DNA of 64,000 nt. Source: Labrenzia sp. DG1229 (GTDB lineage Bacteria > Pseudomonadota > Alphaproteobacteria > Rhizobiales > Stappiaceae). Shown here piece after piece: positions 1 to 8,209 of this stretch. The stretch spans positions 85,595 to 149,594 of the forward strand of contig NZ_KI928950.1 of NCBI RefSeq assembly GCF_000521215.1, read 5' to 3'. Numbering within the stretch: position 1 is the stretch's first letter; each line of letters begins with the position of its first letter. A program made the position numbers and the translations under genes. A model generated the notes under the pieces. That model saw nothing but the letters and a program-made list of their open reading frames with translations. It did no database searches and was not told the origin of the DNA.

Positions 1-36
1 CCTTTTTCGTTGGCTTTCAGGACATCGCCAAGAACG

Positions 37-708
37 CTAGTTGAAACCAAAGTTCTCTATTCCTGAGTCCACCAGCCAACGACCGGATTTCCACACTGGC
101 GTCCAACTAGGTCGACTGGCAGGATAGTATTCGATCAATATCAATTTCTGTTCTGACCATCCCACAATTATCGTATGCCGAATGCAGCCATGTGTCGGAA
201 CATCATTGCAGTAGGTCGATTGCAATCCGTTATGCTGTTCGCTCAATTCCAACAAAAAATGAGTTTCACTTACAACCACCGACCAACCGCTTACCTCATA
301 CCGAAAGCTGGGTAAATTCAGTGGTTTCCAATCAAATCTGTCTCTAAGCGTTCCACTTCCACCTCTCCACCTCATGAGAGCCCCTTTGGAACCCAAACTG
401 GTACTATTCCCGTCCGTAACTACAACAAGGTATGACCAGCGCCCGACCTTTTTTGAAAATGCCTTGATATCTTGACTTCGCCATTCTTGCTTTATGCGTA
501 GGTGATGCTTTAGCCGTTCTGGGAAAATGTCGAAGTCATGCTTCTTCAAGTCCAAATTGTCATGGAACCGCGCGTGAAATTCCCCTCGCTCCATCCAATG
601 AGACTTAGCAACTTCTTTGGACTGAACAGGCAAGGAGGTGTGGTGGAACGCCACAAAAACAAGAAGCAGAATAGCTATAAATCTGGCTGAACAATTCAAA
701 ACGCGCAA
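37..708 (-). CDS. Hypothetical exported or membrane-anchored protein
   Basis: I do not recognise this protein family. The reading frame is open up to a GTG at 726, but the TTG at 708 is preceded at ideal distance by GGAGG (CGGAGG-ATAGCT-TTG), so I place the start there, giving about 223 residues. The N-terminus has one hydrophobic stretch (roughly residues 6-20) that could be a signal peptide or an anchor. The rest is soluble, rich in Trp and His, with two cysteines close together (YCNDVPTHGC). The gene uses visibly more A/T than everything downstream, which suggests later acquisition. It stands alone, with its 3' end near the left edge. That it is a real gene rests on the open frame, the strong ribosome site and the membrane segment. 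Confidence 0.6.
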   Translation of the reverse strand: MRVLNCSARFIAILLLVFVAFHHTSLPVQSKEVAKSHWMERGEFHARFHDNLDLKKHDFDIFPERLKHHLRIKQEWRSQDIKAFSKKVGRWSYLVVVTDGNSTSLGSKGALMRWRGGSGTLRDRFDWKPLNLPSFRYEVSGWSVVVSETHFLLELSEQHNGLQSTYCNDVPTHGCIRHTIIVGWSEQKLILIEYYPASRPSWTPVWKSGRWLVDSGIENFGFN

Positions 709-776
709 AGCTATCCTCCGTTTCACTACAGTTAGGTGCTTTCAGCGCGATAACAACTACCTTCAGCATTTAGAGA

Positions 777-792
777 GAGGGATAAATCCCTC
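777..792 (-). terminator. Short inverted repeat after the oxidoreductase gene
   Basis: GAGGGAT and ATCCCTC form a perfect 7-bp stem around a 2-base centre, about 28 bases past the stop codon of the molybdopterin oxidoreductase on the minus strand. The tail that follows is CTCTCTAAA, not a clean T run, so termination activity is uncertain. Confidence 0.3.
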
Positions 793-819
793 GTTTCCCG
801 TCGCCCCCTCTTTATGCTG

Positions 820-2919
820 TTAGACAGTCCTTATCCAAACAGCAGTATCGTGGAACGCTGCGCCGCCATAAGGCGCAACCGGGTCGGCGCCGGTCAGCGT
901 GTTGATGCCCTTGCCATCTTCAAAGGATGCGTTCGGCCAGATGCCTTCTGAAATCACTGTGCCGGGTGCAACGCTCGGCACATGCCGTGCATGGAGCGTA
1001 ACGGCTCCACGTTCGTTGCCCATTCGGACCTTGGCCCCGTCTTCAATCCCGAAACGCGCCGCTTCGTCAGGCCTGATCCAGACTTCCGGCCGGCCTTCCT
1101 TCTTCAGTGATGTCTCCGTTTCATTGAAAGACGAGTTGAGGAAGGAACGCGCAGGCGATGTTGCCAGGCGGAACGGGTGTATCTCGTCGGCCTGTTCGAT
1201 GCTGTCCCATTGGTCAGGCAGATCCGGCATGGTGTCGCACGGGCCGAAGACAGCGTCCCCTTCAGGCTTGTTCGGTGCGTCCGCCCTGCCCCAGTCGGGT
1301 CTGAAGTGAAACTTGCCGTCCGCGTGTCCAAAACCGTTCAGGTAGTGCGAGGTTTCGAAATCCGGCTGAAGGTCGCGCCACTTTTCCGCTTCAAGTTCCA
1401 CCAGTGTTCCAAAGCCAGAATTTTGCAACATCCAGTCGATTTGATCGCGTGCGCTCATATCGAATCCGGGGTGAGACTTTGAATCAACGCGCTTTGCGAT
1501 CTCATTGATGACAAATATGTTTTCTCTGGGACCTTCCGGCGGCTCAACCGCCTTCGGACCGAGTGACAGATATTGATGACCACCCCCCTTGTAGATGTCG
1601 TCATGCTCCAGAAACTGGGTGGCAGGCAGAACAATATCCGCCATTTGAGCGGTTTCCGTGAGGAACTGTTCGTGCACGACAGTGAAGAGATCATCACGCC
1701 CAAACCCTTCCCTGACCAGTTCCTGCTCCGGTGCAACGGACATGGGGTTGGTGTTCTGTATGAAAAGTGCCTTGACCGGTGGACCGTTGAGCAGCGCCTC
1801 TTCGTCACCGGTCAGAATACGGCCGATCAGACTCTGGTCGAGAGTACGTGTCGAAGCATCCTTCAGCGAGGTCGCCTCGATCATCTCCTTGTTGAACCTG
1901 AACAGGCCGCCATTGTTGTGGAACGCTCCACCGCCTTCATACTTCCAGCAACCGGTCACACTGGCGATGGAAGCTGCCGCGTGCATGCCGACAGCGCCGT
2001 TGCGCGATCGGGTAAAGCCATAACCAAGTCTGAAAAAGGTCTTTTTCGTTTCCCCGATGAGATTTGCGACTTCCTCGATCTGCCGGACTTCGAGCCCGGT
2101 GATCGCCGCCGCCCATTCAGGAGTTCTGGTCTCAAGGTGAGTTTCCAGTTCCTGCGGACAGTCTGTATAGGCGTTCAGGTAGTCCCGATCTGCATGGCCG
2201 TCGCGGAAGAGAACATGCATGATGGCACAGGCAAGCGCGGCGTCTGTTCCCGGTTTCAGGATGAGGCCGATGTCGGCCTGTTTCATGGTTTCGGTTTCGT
2301 AGACATCGACCACGATAACGCGGGCACCACGTTTTTTTCGAGCTGCGATGACGTGGGTCATGACGTTGACCTGTGTCGCAACAGGATTGGTTCCCCAGAT
2401 GACAATCTGGTCCGAACGCGCCATCTCGCGCGGATCGGGACCCGTGAGGCTGCCCGTTGCCGCAACATAGCCGGTCCAGGCCATGTTGGTGCAGAAGCTG
2501 TCGAACTGGCGAGAATAGCCCTTGGCGTGCCGCAAACGGTGGATGCTGTCCCGCTGCACCAGGCCCATCGTGCCGGCATAGTGATATGGCCAGATGCTCT
2601 GAGCACCGAACCCGGCTTCGACTTCCAGGAATTTTGCAGCGATCAGATCAAGGGCAGTTTCCCAGGAAACTTCCTCGAACCGGCCCTCGCCCTTGCGGCC
2701 GACGCGCCGCATCGGTTTGAGAAGGCGCTCCGGGTGATAGAGACGTTCTGGATATCGGGCAACCTTGGCGCAGACGACGCCCGCCGTATAGTCGTTGTCC
2801 TTGGCCCCGTTCAACCGCCTTACGTCGCCATGCGGATAAAAGTGCACTTCCAGTGAACATGACGAGGGACAATCATGCGGACACGTTGAGAATGTGCTTT
2901 TTGGCGGTTGCTGGTTCAT
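820..2919 (-). CDS. Molybdopterin-dependent oxidoreductase (DMSO reductase/formate dehydrogenase superfamily)
   Basis: Large catalytic subunit of a bis-MGD molybdoenzyme. The N-terminus has a Cys cluster CPHDCPSSC followed about 27 residues later by GVVCAKV, the pattern that binds a [4Fe-4S] cluster in this superfamily. The core (WGTNPVATQVN, IWPYHYAGTMG, QNTNPMSVAPEQ) and the C-terminal dinucleotide-binding domain (LATSPARSFLNSSFNETE, then an ARFGIEDGAKVRM stretch) follow. About 699 residues is a normal length. No Tat signal is visible, so it is probably cytoplasmic. The frame extends to an ATG at 2964, but the family-like sequence begins at the ATG at 2919; neither start has a good ribosome site. 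No iron-sulfur or membrane partner subunit lies beside it, so the electron partner and substrate are unknown. Confidence 0.9.
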   Translation of the reverse strand: MNQQPPKSTFSTCPHDCPSSCSLEVHFYPHGDVRRLNGAKDNDYTAGVVCAKVARYPERLYHPERLLKPMRRVGRKGEGRFEEVSWETALDLIAAKFLEVEAGFGAQSIWPYHYAGTMGLVQRDSIHRLRHAKGYSRQFDSFCTNMAWTGYVAATGSLTGPDPREMARSDQIVIWGTNPVATQVNVMTHVIAARKKRGARVIVVDVYETETMKQADIGLILKPGTDAALACAIMHVLFRDGHADRDYLNAYTDCPQELETHLETRTPEWAAAITGLEVRQIEEVANLIGETKKTFFRLGYGFTRSRNGAVGMHAAASIASVTGCWKYEGGGAFHNNGGLFRFNKEMIEATSLKDASTRTLDQSLIGRILTGDEEALLNGPPVKALFIQNTNPMSVAPEQELVREGFGRDDLFTVVHEQFLTETAQMADIVLPATQFLEHDDIYKGGGHQYLSLGPKAVEPPEGPRENIFVINEIAKRVDSKSHPGFDMSARDQIDWMLQNSGFGTLVELEAEKWRDLQPDFETSHYLNGFGHADGKFHFRPDWGRADAPNKPEGDAVFGPCDTMPDLPDQWDSIEQADEIHPFRLATSPARSFLNSSFNETETSLKKEGRPEVWIRPDEAARFGIEDGAKVRMGNERGAVTLHARHVPSVAPGTVISEGIWPNASFEDGKGINTLTGADPVAPYGGAAFHDTAVWIRTV

Positions 2920-2971
2920 GCCGCGTCCGATCCGGAGGATTGTTGTGAACAGGTCTACGATCATGCGTTAT

Positions 2972-3008
2972 GAAAAACAAAGGGAGGCGCCGTCAAGCGC
3001 CTCCCTTT
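2972..3008 (-). terminator. Rho-independent terminator after the YHYH gene
   Basis: A perfect 12-bp stem (AAAGGGAGGCGC / GCGCCTCCCTTT) with a 6-base loop lies 25 bases past the stop of the YHYH gene. On the minus strand it is followed by G-TTTTT. It separates that gene from the oxidoreductase downstream. Confidence 0.85.
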
Positions 3009-3032
3009 CAATTCATGCAATCGTGTCTTTAC

Positions 3033-4145
3033 TCAGCTGCCGCTGCACGGTGCACGTCGGCCTTGTCCGCCGCCACCCTGCCGGGGACCGCGTTGACCAC
3101 GCTGTCCTCTTTGCGGCGGTGGAACACCGGGCCGCACTCGTGGCGGCTGTCCGCCTTGTACCTGGATCAGGTGTCCGGCTGCTTCCGAGTTGTCCGTCAT
3201 GGTGGCAAAGTCAATTGTCGGGCTGATTTGTTCCATCTCAACGTCGCCGCGGCGCTGTCCTCGGCCTTTCAGCCGCGTGAAGCTGGCATCCGGTTGCCCC
3301 ATCCAGCATCGGGGAATGAAGGGAAACGTGTCAGTCAGGACATAGTGGTAGGTGCCGTCCGGATATTCCGGTGTGACCGCAAAACGACCATTGCACTGGT
3401 CCAGGTCTCCCGCACCGGAGACGAAGGCCCAGTCCTGCGTAAACTTGCCATTGTAGGATCCCCCCGGACCGTCCGGCCGGGTTCCGCTCTTGATCCGATA
3501 ACTGCTCTTCAGCTTTTTCATCGATGATTTTCCGGCAGGATCCGAATACCCGTACTGGCCATAGACCGGAAAGCCGTCGGCTGCATAACCGATCATTGCA
3601 GGGACCGACCTGCCGCCGCTGGAAGCAACAACTCCCGTAGGTATGCCGTGATAGTGGTATGTGCCGTCCGGCTGGACGTGGGCATTGTATTTGTCCAGCC
3701 CAAGCTTGCAGGCGCCGCCCAGCGCTTCATAGTTCCAGCCTGAACGGCGATCGTTCTGCCAGAACTCCGCGGTCCCCGGGTCCATCACGACGCCATTGAT
3801 GGCGATGCCGAAAACAGAACCTTGCGCGCTTGTCGCCCGGTTTGTCCTGCGCGGATTGAGAGGCACTTTCAAACTGTAGTTTTTCTTGGAAATCGCATGC
3901 GGATTGTTGCGGTTTGGAAACCGCCCAGGCGACTTTATCGGGTAGCCATTTGCACGAATGCGCCTGGTGTTTCCCTGAACGGTAATATCCGCGCTCGCTT
4001 CGGCCTCAGGCAGAAGCAGATCCCAGATTTCATCCGCGATGTGAGTGTGTTCGAGTGGTTCCTGACCACCAAGGGGCGCAGAGCTGTCATGTGCTGCTGC
4101 AGGGAATGCAATCAGAGCGCCCGCAAACGCAAGACCTAAACGCAT
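3033..4145 (-). CDS. Secreted YHYH-domain protein
   Basis: About 370 residues. The start at 4145 is chosen because GGGAG stands just upstream and the protein then opens with a clean signal peptide (MRLGLAFAGALIAFPAAAHD). The body contains the motif GTYHYHGIP and a second GTYHYVLT, the His/Tyr signature that names the YHYH domain, plus GYAADGFPVYGQYGYSDP between them. The last 35 or so residues are a low-complexity Pro/Gly/Arg/Gln tail ending in a Cys. Function of YHYH proteins is not established; the histidine-rich motifs suggest metal binding, which is inference. It is transcribed alone and followed by a strong terminator. Confidence 0.85.
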   Translation of the reverse strand: MRLGLAFAGALIAFPAAAHDSSAPLGGQEPLEHTHIADEIWDLLLPEAEASADITVQGNTRRIRANGYPIKSPGRFPNRNNPHAISKKNYSLKVPLNPRRTNRATSAQGSVFGIAINGVVMDPGTAEFWQNDRRSGWNYEALGGACKLGLDKYNAHVQPDGTYHYHGIPTGVVASSGGRSVPAMIGYAADGFPVYGQYGYSDPAGKSSMKKLKSSYRIKSGTRPDGPGGSYNGKFTQDWAFVSGAGDLDQCNGRFAVTPEYPDGTYHYVLTDTFPFIPRCWMGQPDASFTRLKGRGQRRGDVEMEQISPTIDFATMTDNSEAAGHLIQVQGGQPPRVRPGVPPPQRGQRGQRGPRQGGGGQGRRAPCSGS

Positions 4146-4260
4146 TGTCTCTTTCTCCCGATTCCAATACCCCGACGGCGCCAATATGGTCGGTTCCTAG
4201 CGGGAGCACATCAGTTTTTTGGTAAGAATGTGTAACTGGATGTGTCAGGAAACGGGTTCA

Positions 4261-4300
4261 GAAACAAACAGAAAAGCCGGCCCTCATGGACCGGCTTTTC
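4261..4300 (-). terminator. Rho-independent terminator after ndk
   Basis: GAAAAGCCGG and CCGGCTTTTC form a perfect 10-bp stem around a 10-base loop, 21 bases past the ndk stop. On the minus strand the stem is followed by TGTTTGTTTC. Confidence 0.85.
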
Positions 4301-4321
4301 AAGTCTCGAAAAGAGACGGAT

Positions 4322-4744
4322 TTATCCGACGATTTCGGTGCCGGAGAACCAGAATGCGATTTCCTCAGCGGCCGTTTCGGGCGCATCGGAACCGTGAACG
4401 GAGTTTTCGCCGATGGAAAGCGCATGTTCCTTGCGGATCGTGCCGTCAGCGGCTTCTGCCGGATTGGTCGCACCCATGACTTCACGGTTTTTGGCGATCG
4501 CGCCTTCGCCTTCCAGCACCTGAACGACGGTCGGGCCGGAAGACATGAACTCGGTCAGTTCACCAAAGAACGGGCGCTCCTTGTGAACGGCATAAAAGGC
4601 TTCTGCTTCCCGAAGAGACATCCAAACGCGCCGGGAGGCGACAACCCGCAGGCCGGCTTCTTCCAGCTTGGCGGTAATGGCGCCGGTCAGGTTGCGCTTG
4701 GTTGCGTCCGGCTTGATCATGGAAAACGTGCGTTCAATCGCCAT
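4322..4744 (-). CDS. ndk: Nucleoside diphosphate kinase
   Basis: Transfers the gamma phosphate of ATP to other nucleoside diphosphates through a phosphohistidine. The 140 residues match the family length. The N-terminus ([18 protein letters not shown]) and the active-site segment NSVHGSD, with the catalytic His near residue 117, are both intact. It is a cytoplasmic single-gene transcription unit with its own terminator. It starts divergently from the DUF4344-type gene on the plus strand, leaving a 268-base shared upstream region. Confidence 0.97.
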   Translation of the reverse strand: MAIERTFSMIKPDATKRNLTGAITAKLEEAGLRVVASRRVWMSLREAEAFYAVHKERPFFGELTEFMSSGPTVVQVLEGEGAIAKNREVMGATNPAEAADGTIRKEHALSIGENSVHGSDAPETAAEEIAFWFSGTEIVG

Positions 4745-5012
4745 GGTTTCGTCTTTCTTGGTTCACAAACGGGCCGATCCAGCGCCGGTCCCTCATTTTC
4801 AGAAATTTCGCGGCCTTCATAACTGTGCACCGCCTGCCCCGCAAGGGGGCCAGCGCATGACATTTTCATCTCGCTTGCGATATCGGCAATTGGAACCGGC
4901 CGGTAACGCCCGAACATGCTGGCATTGACGCAAACGGATGCGTAGTCTTGCGCAACATCGGATTTGTCTCGCCGAGCAAGTTCAACCCACCGGTTATCAA
5001 TGGCAGAAACCC

Positions 5013-5882
5013 ATGACATCGATAGTCAAACCGTTTTCCTTCCTTTTGATTGCGCTCATCCTGGCGATCAGCCTCGTACAGGAAAACGCTTCGGCACAGA
5101 CCGGTGCAGACGCGGACGGAGAACCCTATGCGGGTCTTGAAGCCAGTCTGGCGGAACTCTCATCCGATAGTCTCGGCGAACTGCTGGAATTCGTCTCGGG
5201 TAACACGCTCTTCGTGATCTATCACGAAGGTGGACACATGCTCGTCTCGGAGCTTGGACTTCCGGTCCTTGCTCAGGAGGAAGACGCAGTCGACAACCTT
5301 GCGACGATTTCCATGCTGGCCGCCAACACCGATGACATGGACCTCTTTCTCTATCATGCAATGACCGGCTGGTTCCTGATGTCTGAGGACAACCGCGACG
5401 CACTGATCTTTTACAACGAACACGATCTCGACCAACAGCGCGGATATCGAATGCTGTGCATGATGGTCGGCGCGGACGAAGCTGCGTTTCTGGACCTTGC
5501 CCAAGACCTTGCACTTCCTGAAGATCGCATCGACAGCTGCGGCTTCGACTTTGACCAGGCGTCGGAGTCCTGGGAAGTCGTTACCGATCCGTTTGTTCGT
5601 GATGGCGATGAGCCGGCCGGCAAGATCGATATCATCTATGAAGATGCACCCGAAAACCTGAGGACACTGGCGACCTCTTTTCAGGAAAGCGCCTTGATGG
5701 GCCAGGTCGCCAACGAACTCGATACATTCTACGATCTGCCCGAACAGGTGACATTCCGCGCGACCACCTGCGGCACCGACAATGCTTTCTGGGATCCGGA
5801 CCTGCGCGAGGTGATTATCTGTTACGAACTGCTCGGCGGATTTGCATCGCTATACCTTGATCTGCTGTCTGGCGAGGACTGA
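5013..5882 (+). CDS. Exported DUF4344-type putative metallopeptidase
   Basis: About 289 residues from the ATG at 5013, which is preferred over the ATG at 4938 because the protein then opens with a signal peptide (MTSIVKPFSFLLIALILAIS, cleavage near ENASAQ). The motif HEGGHML matches HExxH of zinc metallopeptidases, and the arrangement (HEGGHMLVSELGLPVLAQEE, later FYNEHDLDQQR and the acidic C-terminal part) is that of the DUF4344 family. Enzymatic activity has not been seen here and is inferred from the motif. Its last 61 bases overlap tail-to-tail with the AraC-type gene on the other strand. Confidence 0.8.
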   Translation: MTSIVKPFSFLLIALILAISLVQENASAQTGADADGEPYAGLEASLAELSSDSLGELLEFVSGNTLFVIYHEGGHMLVSELGLPVLAQEEDAVDNLATISMLAANTDDMDLFLYHAMTGWFLMSEDNRDALIFYNEHDLDQQRGYRMLCMMVGADEAAFLDLAQDLALPEDRIDSCGFDFDQASESWEVVTDPFVRDGDEPAGKIDIIYEDAPENLRTLATSFQESALMGQVANELDTFYDLPEQVTFRATTCGTDNAFWDPDLREVIICYELLGGFASLYLDLLSGED

Positions 5883-6889
5883 ATGTTCTTGCGATAGGCA
5901 CCCGGTGCCTCTTCGAACATTCGCTGGAATTCCCGGTAAAAGTTCGAGCGGGTCAGAAACCCGACCTGTTCATGAATTCTGGTCACTGGTGCATTTGTCT
6001 CCGCCAGTAGCCTTGCAGCCTCTTCCAACCTGATCTGATTGACAAACTGGCTGACATTGACGCCGACAACTTTGTTGACGGCCTTAGACAGGTCCCTGTC
6101 CGGAGTTCCGGTCCGTCTTGCCAGGCGCGTCAGCGTCAAGGCAGGATCGCGGTAAAGCTCCTGCTCCAACAGGATCCGTCTTGCCGCCTCAACAAGGGCG
6201 ACCTTGTCGGCTTGTGCTGCCGATACATTTTTTTCTGAACGACGAGGCGGACGATAGCGCAATGCAAGCACGGCAAGACCAAAGGCCGCGAGCAGAAAGG
6301 CCAGACTGGCATAGGATATGATATCCGCGGCCATCGAGAATTTCTGCTGTGCGAACAGCAGAGCAATCCATGCATCTGTTGCAAGTGTCGCGGCCATGAC
6401 CAGAATCGCCACCAGCTGAAGCTTGTGCAAAAGACCGCTTTGACCGGTGGGCGCCTCCGATAACCTGTTAGGCCCGCCGGTCCAGACCAGAAACAGGGCC
6501 AGGCAGTAAACCGCGAAAGTCATGCCAATGATGACGTCCACAAAGCCTGGGATCGGGACCGGCAACATCATGGCAAGTGTCAAGGATGCGGCGACCAGAG
6601 CGTTCAAACGGATCAGACGCTTCGCCCTGTCGAAAGGTACCGTCAGGGTCGCAAAGGCAAGATAGAGAGTTGGTGCAATCCAGACCGGCAAACTCCTTTG
6701 CAAGACAATAAAGTCGACGTTGCCGTGCGCAAAGCGCAATCCAACCAACCCGGCTTCCACGCAAAGCAAAAAGAAAAAGACCGCAAAAAGCAGTCGAGAG
6801 AGGAGCGGCAGCGCCCGCCAGAAAACCGCCAAAAGACCAAGTCCGAGGAAGATTGCTGCAAGCAGAAAGGAAACCGGAATGCTGATCAT
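5822..6889 (-). CDS. Membrane-anchored AraC-family transcriptional regulator
   Basis: 355 residues in two parts. Residues 1 to about 215 carry six or seven hydrophobic helices, and residues of about 230-335 form an AraC-type double helix-turn-helix (LTLTRLARRTGTPDRDLSKA and then NFYREFQRMFEEAPGAYRK). This architecture places the sensor in the inner membrane and the DNA-binding part in the cytoplasm. It is divergent from a secreted alpha/beta hydrolase, with a 9-bp inverted repeat between the two starts, so that gene is the likely target. The last 61 bases overlap the convergent metallopeptidase gene. The ligand is unknown. Confidence 0.85.
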   Translation of the reverse strand: MISIPVSFLLAAIFLGLGLLAVFWRALPLLSRLLFAVFFFLLCVEAGLVGLRFAHGNVDFIVLQRSLPVWIAPTLYLAFATLTVPFDRAKRLIRLNALVAASLTLAMMLPVPIPGFVDVIIGMTFAVYCLALFLVWTGGPNRLSEAPTGQSGLLHKLQLVAILVMAATLATDAWIALLFAQQKFSMAADIISYASLAFLLAAFGLAVLALRYRPPRRSEKNVSAAQADKVALVEAARRILLEQELYRDPALTLTRLARRTGTPDRDLSKAVNKVVGVNVSQFVNQIRLEEAARLLAETNAPVTRIHEQVGFLTRSNFYREFQRMFEEAPGAYRKNIQSSPDSRSRYSDANPPSSS

Positions 6890-6920
6890 GTCTTTGCCTG
6901 CAGGGGAGACGGGCTGGCCA

Positions 6921-6948
6921 CCTGTCCTTTATCACGTTTAAGGACAGG
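6921..6948. promoter_or_regulatory. Inverted repeat between AraC regulator and hydrolase genes
   Basis: CCTGTCCTT and AAGGACAGG are perfect 9-base arms with a 10-base spacer. One helical turn between half-sites fits a dimeric regulator. It lies 32 bases upstream of the regulator start and about 79 bases upstream of the hydrolase start. Confidence 0.5.
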
Positions 6949-7026
6949 ACAAAGCTTTCCCCGCGATTGTCAACACCTGCAGTCCGCACCCACGTTGGTG
7001 GAGTTGTCAATCGAACCGGAGGTCCC

Positions 7027-8103
7027 ATGCCCTCACTCTTCTTCCGCCACCGCCTCGCGCAAAGACTTCTGCTCCCGGCCGCATTTGTTGTGGCTTGTTC
7101 TCTCGCTGTGAACGCAGCACAGGCCGACAGCGAAACTGCCCTGCCCTACGGTCCGGGCGTCGCTAAAATCAACGTCGCGGACGAGCGGCCCGAAAGACCA
7201 CTTTCCGGTGACATCTGGTTTCCGACGCCAACACCTGAAAGGCACAGCCGCGCAGACAAGAGCAAGGTCTGGCAAATGGCGCTTGCGGACACGCGTGGCA
7301 CGGTCGCCGATGGCACATTTCCGTTGGTGGTGGTTTCACACGGCATGTACGGCAATACGTTCAATCAGGCCTGGCTCGCATCTGAACTTGCTCGCCGTGG
7401 ATATGTCGTTGCAATGATCAACCATCCAGGGACCAGCACTTTCCTGCGCGACGCGGACCAAGCCCGTGAATTGTGGCAGCGGCCTGTCGATCTTTCCAGG
7501 CTGATCTCTTTTCTCATTGACGAGAGCGAATATGCGCCCGTCATCGACCGGAACAGGATATACGCCGCGGGCCATTCGCTGGGCGGCTTCACGGTCATGA
7601 TGCTGGCGGGCGCGGAATTCGACAACGCCCGGTACAGGACCGTGTGCGATGGCCAGGACCTGCCCGTGGCCTGTGAAGTTCTAGGCGGCTGGTCCGTCGC
7701 GGAATCGGAAGACGATCAGGTTGAAATGGCAACTTCCCGGAAGGATGGCAGGATCAGGAAAGTCATCAGTCTGGATCTTGGCGGCACACCGGTCTTCTCG
7801 CGAGACAGTCTTGCCCGGTTCGACATACCGGTCCTGGTCCTGGGTTCCGGGCGTGCAGACATGCTGAACCAGGAGGTCGAATCCCGCGCGCTCGCAACTG
7901 CGCTGCCAGGGGAAAAAGTCAAACATCTTGAACTGCGGGACGCAGGCCACTTCGACTTCATGGGAGTGTGCAAGCCGGAAGGTTATGCCATTTTGGAAGA
8001 ACACGAGCCTGGCGATGAAATTGTCTGCATCAAGGGATATCGCGAACGTCAATCACAGCATCAGCACATCTTGAAGGAAATACTGACTTTTCTGGACAAC
8101 TGA
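7027..8103 (+). CDS. Secreted alpha/beta hydrolase (dienelactone hydrolase/PAF-acetylhydrolase-like)
   Basis: About 358 residues from the ATG at 7027, which has GGAGGT just upstream; the frame is open further 5' but lacks a better site. The N-terminus is a signal peptide (LLLPAAFVVACSLAVNAAQAD). The nucleophile elbow GHSLGG is present, preceded by the strand VVVSHGMYGN and followed near the C-terminus by DAGHFDFMG, which supplies the catalytic His. The substrate is not known; it acts in the periplasm or outside. It is divergent from the membrane AraC regulator, which probably controls it. Confidence 0.82.
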   Translation: MPSLFFRHRLAQRLLLPAAFVVACSLAVNAAQADSETALPYGPGVAKINVADERPERPLSGDIWFPTPTPERHSRADKSKVWQMALADTRGTVADGTFPLVVVSHGMYGNTFNQAWLASELARRGYVVAMINHPGTSTFLRDADQARELWQRPVDLSRLISFLIDESEYAPVIDRNRIYAAGHSLGGFTVMMLAGAEFDNARYRTVCDGQDLPVACEVLGGWSVAESEDDQVEMATSRKDGRIRKVISLDLGGTPVFSRDSLARFDIPVLVLGSGRADMLNQEVESRALATALPGEKVKHLELRDAGHFDFMGVCKPEGYAILEEHEPGDEIVCIKGYRERQSQHQHILKEILTFLDN

Positions 8104-8209
8104 ACGTGCGTGCGGCGGGCAGTGCATCTAAGCCACAGCCCGCCGTCGGATGACGGGGACCGACGCTTTCCGCTTGCATCCCCGGCAATGCTCCGCCAAA
8201 CATCCGGCC

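Noticed and set aside
1573-2856. Long plus-strand open frame of 427 codons
   Set aside because: It lies entirely inside the molybdopterin oxidoreductase gene on the other strand and has no domain or ribosome site; it is a shadow of GC-rich codon bias.
5068-5514. Minus-strand frames within the metallopeptidase gene
   Set aside because: Arg/Pro-rich shadows without start signals; opposite-strand noise of a real gene.
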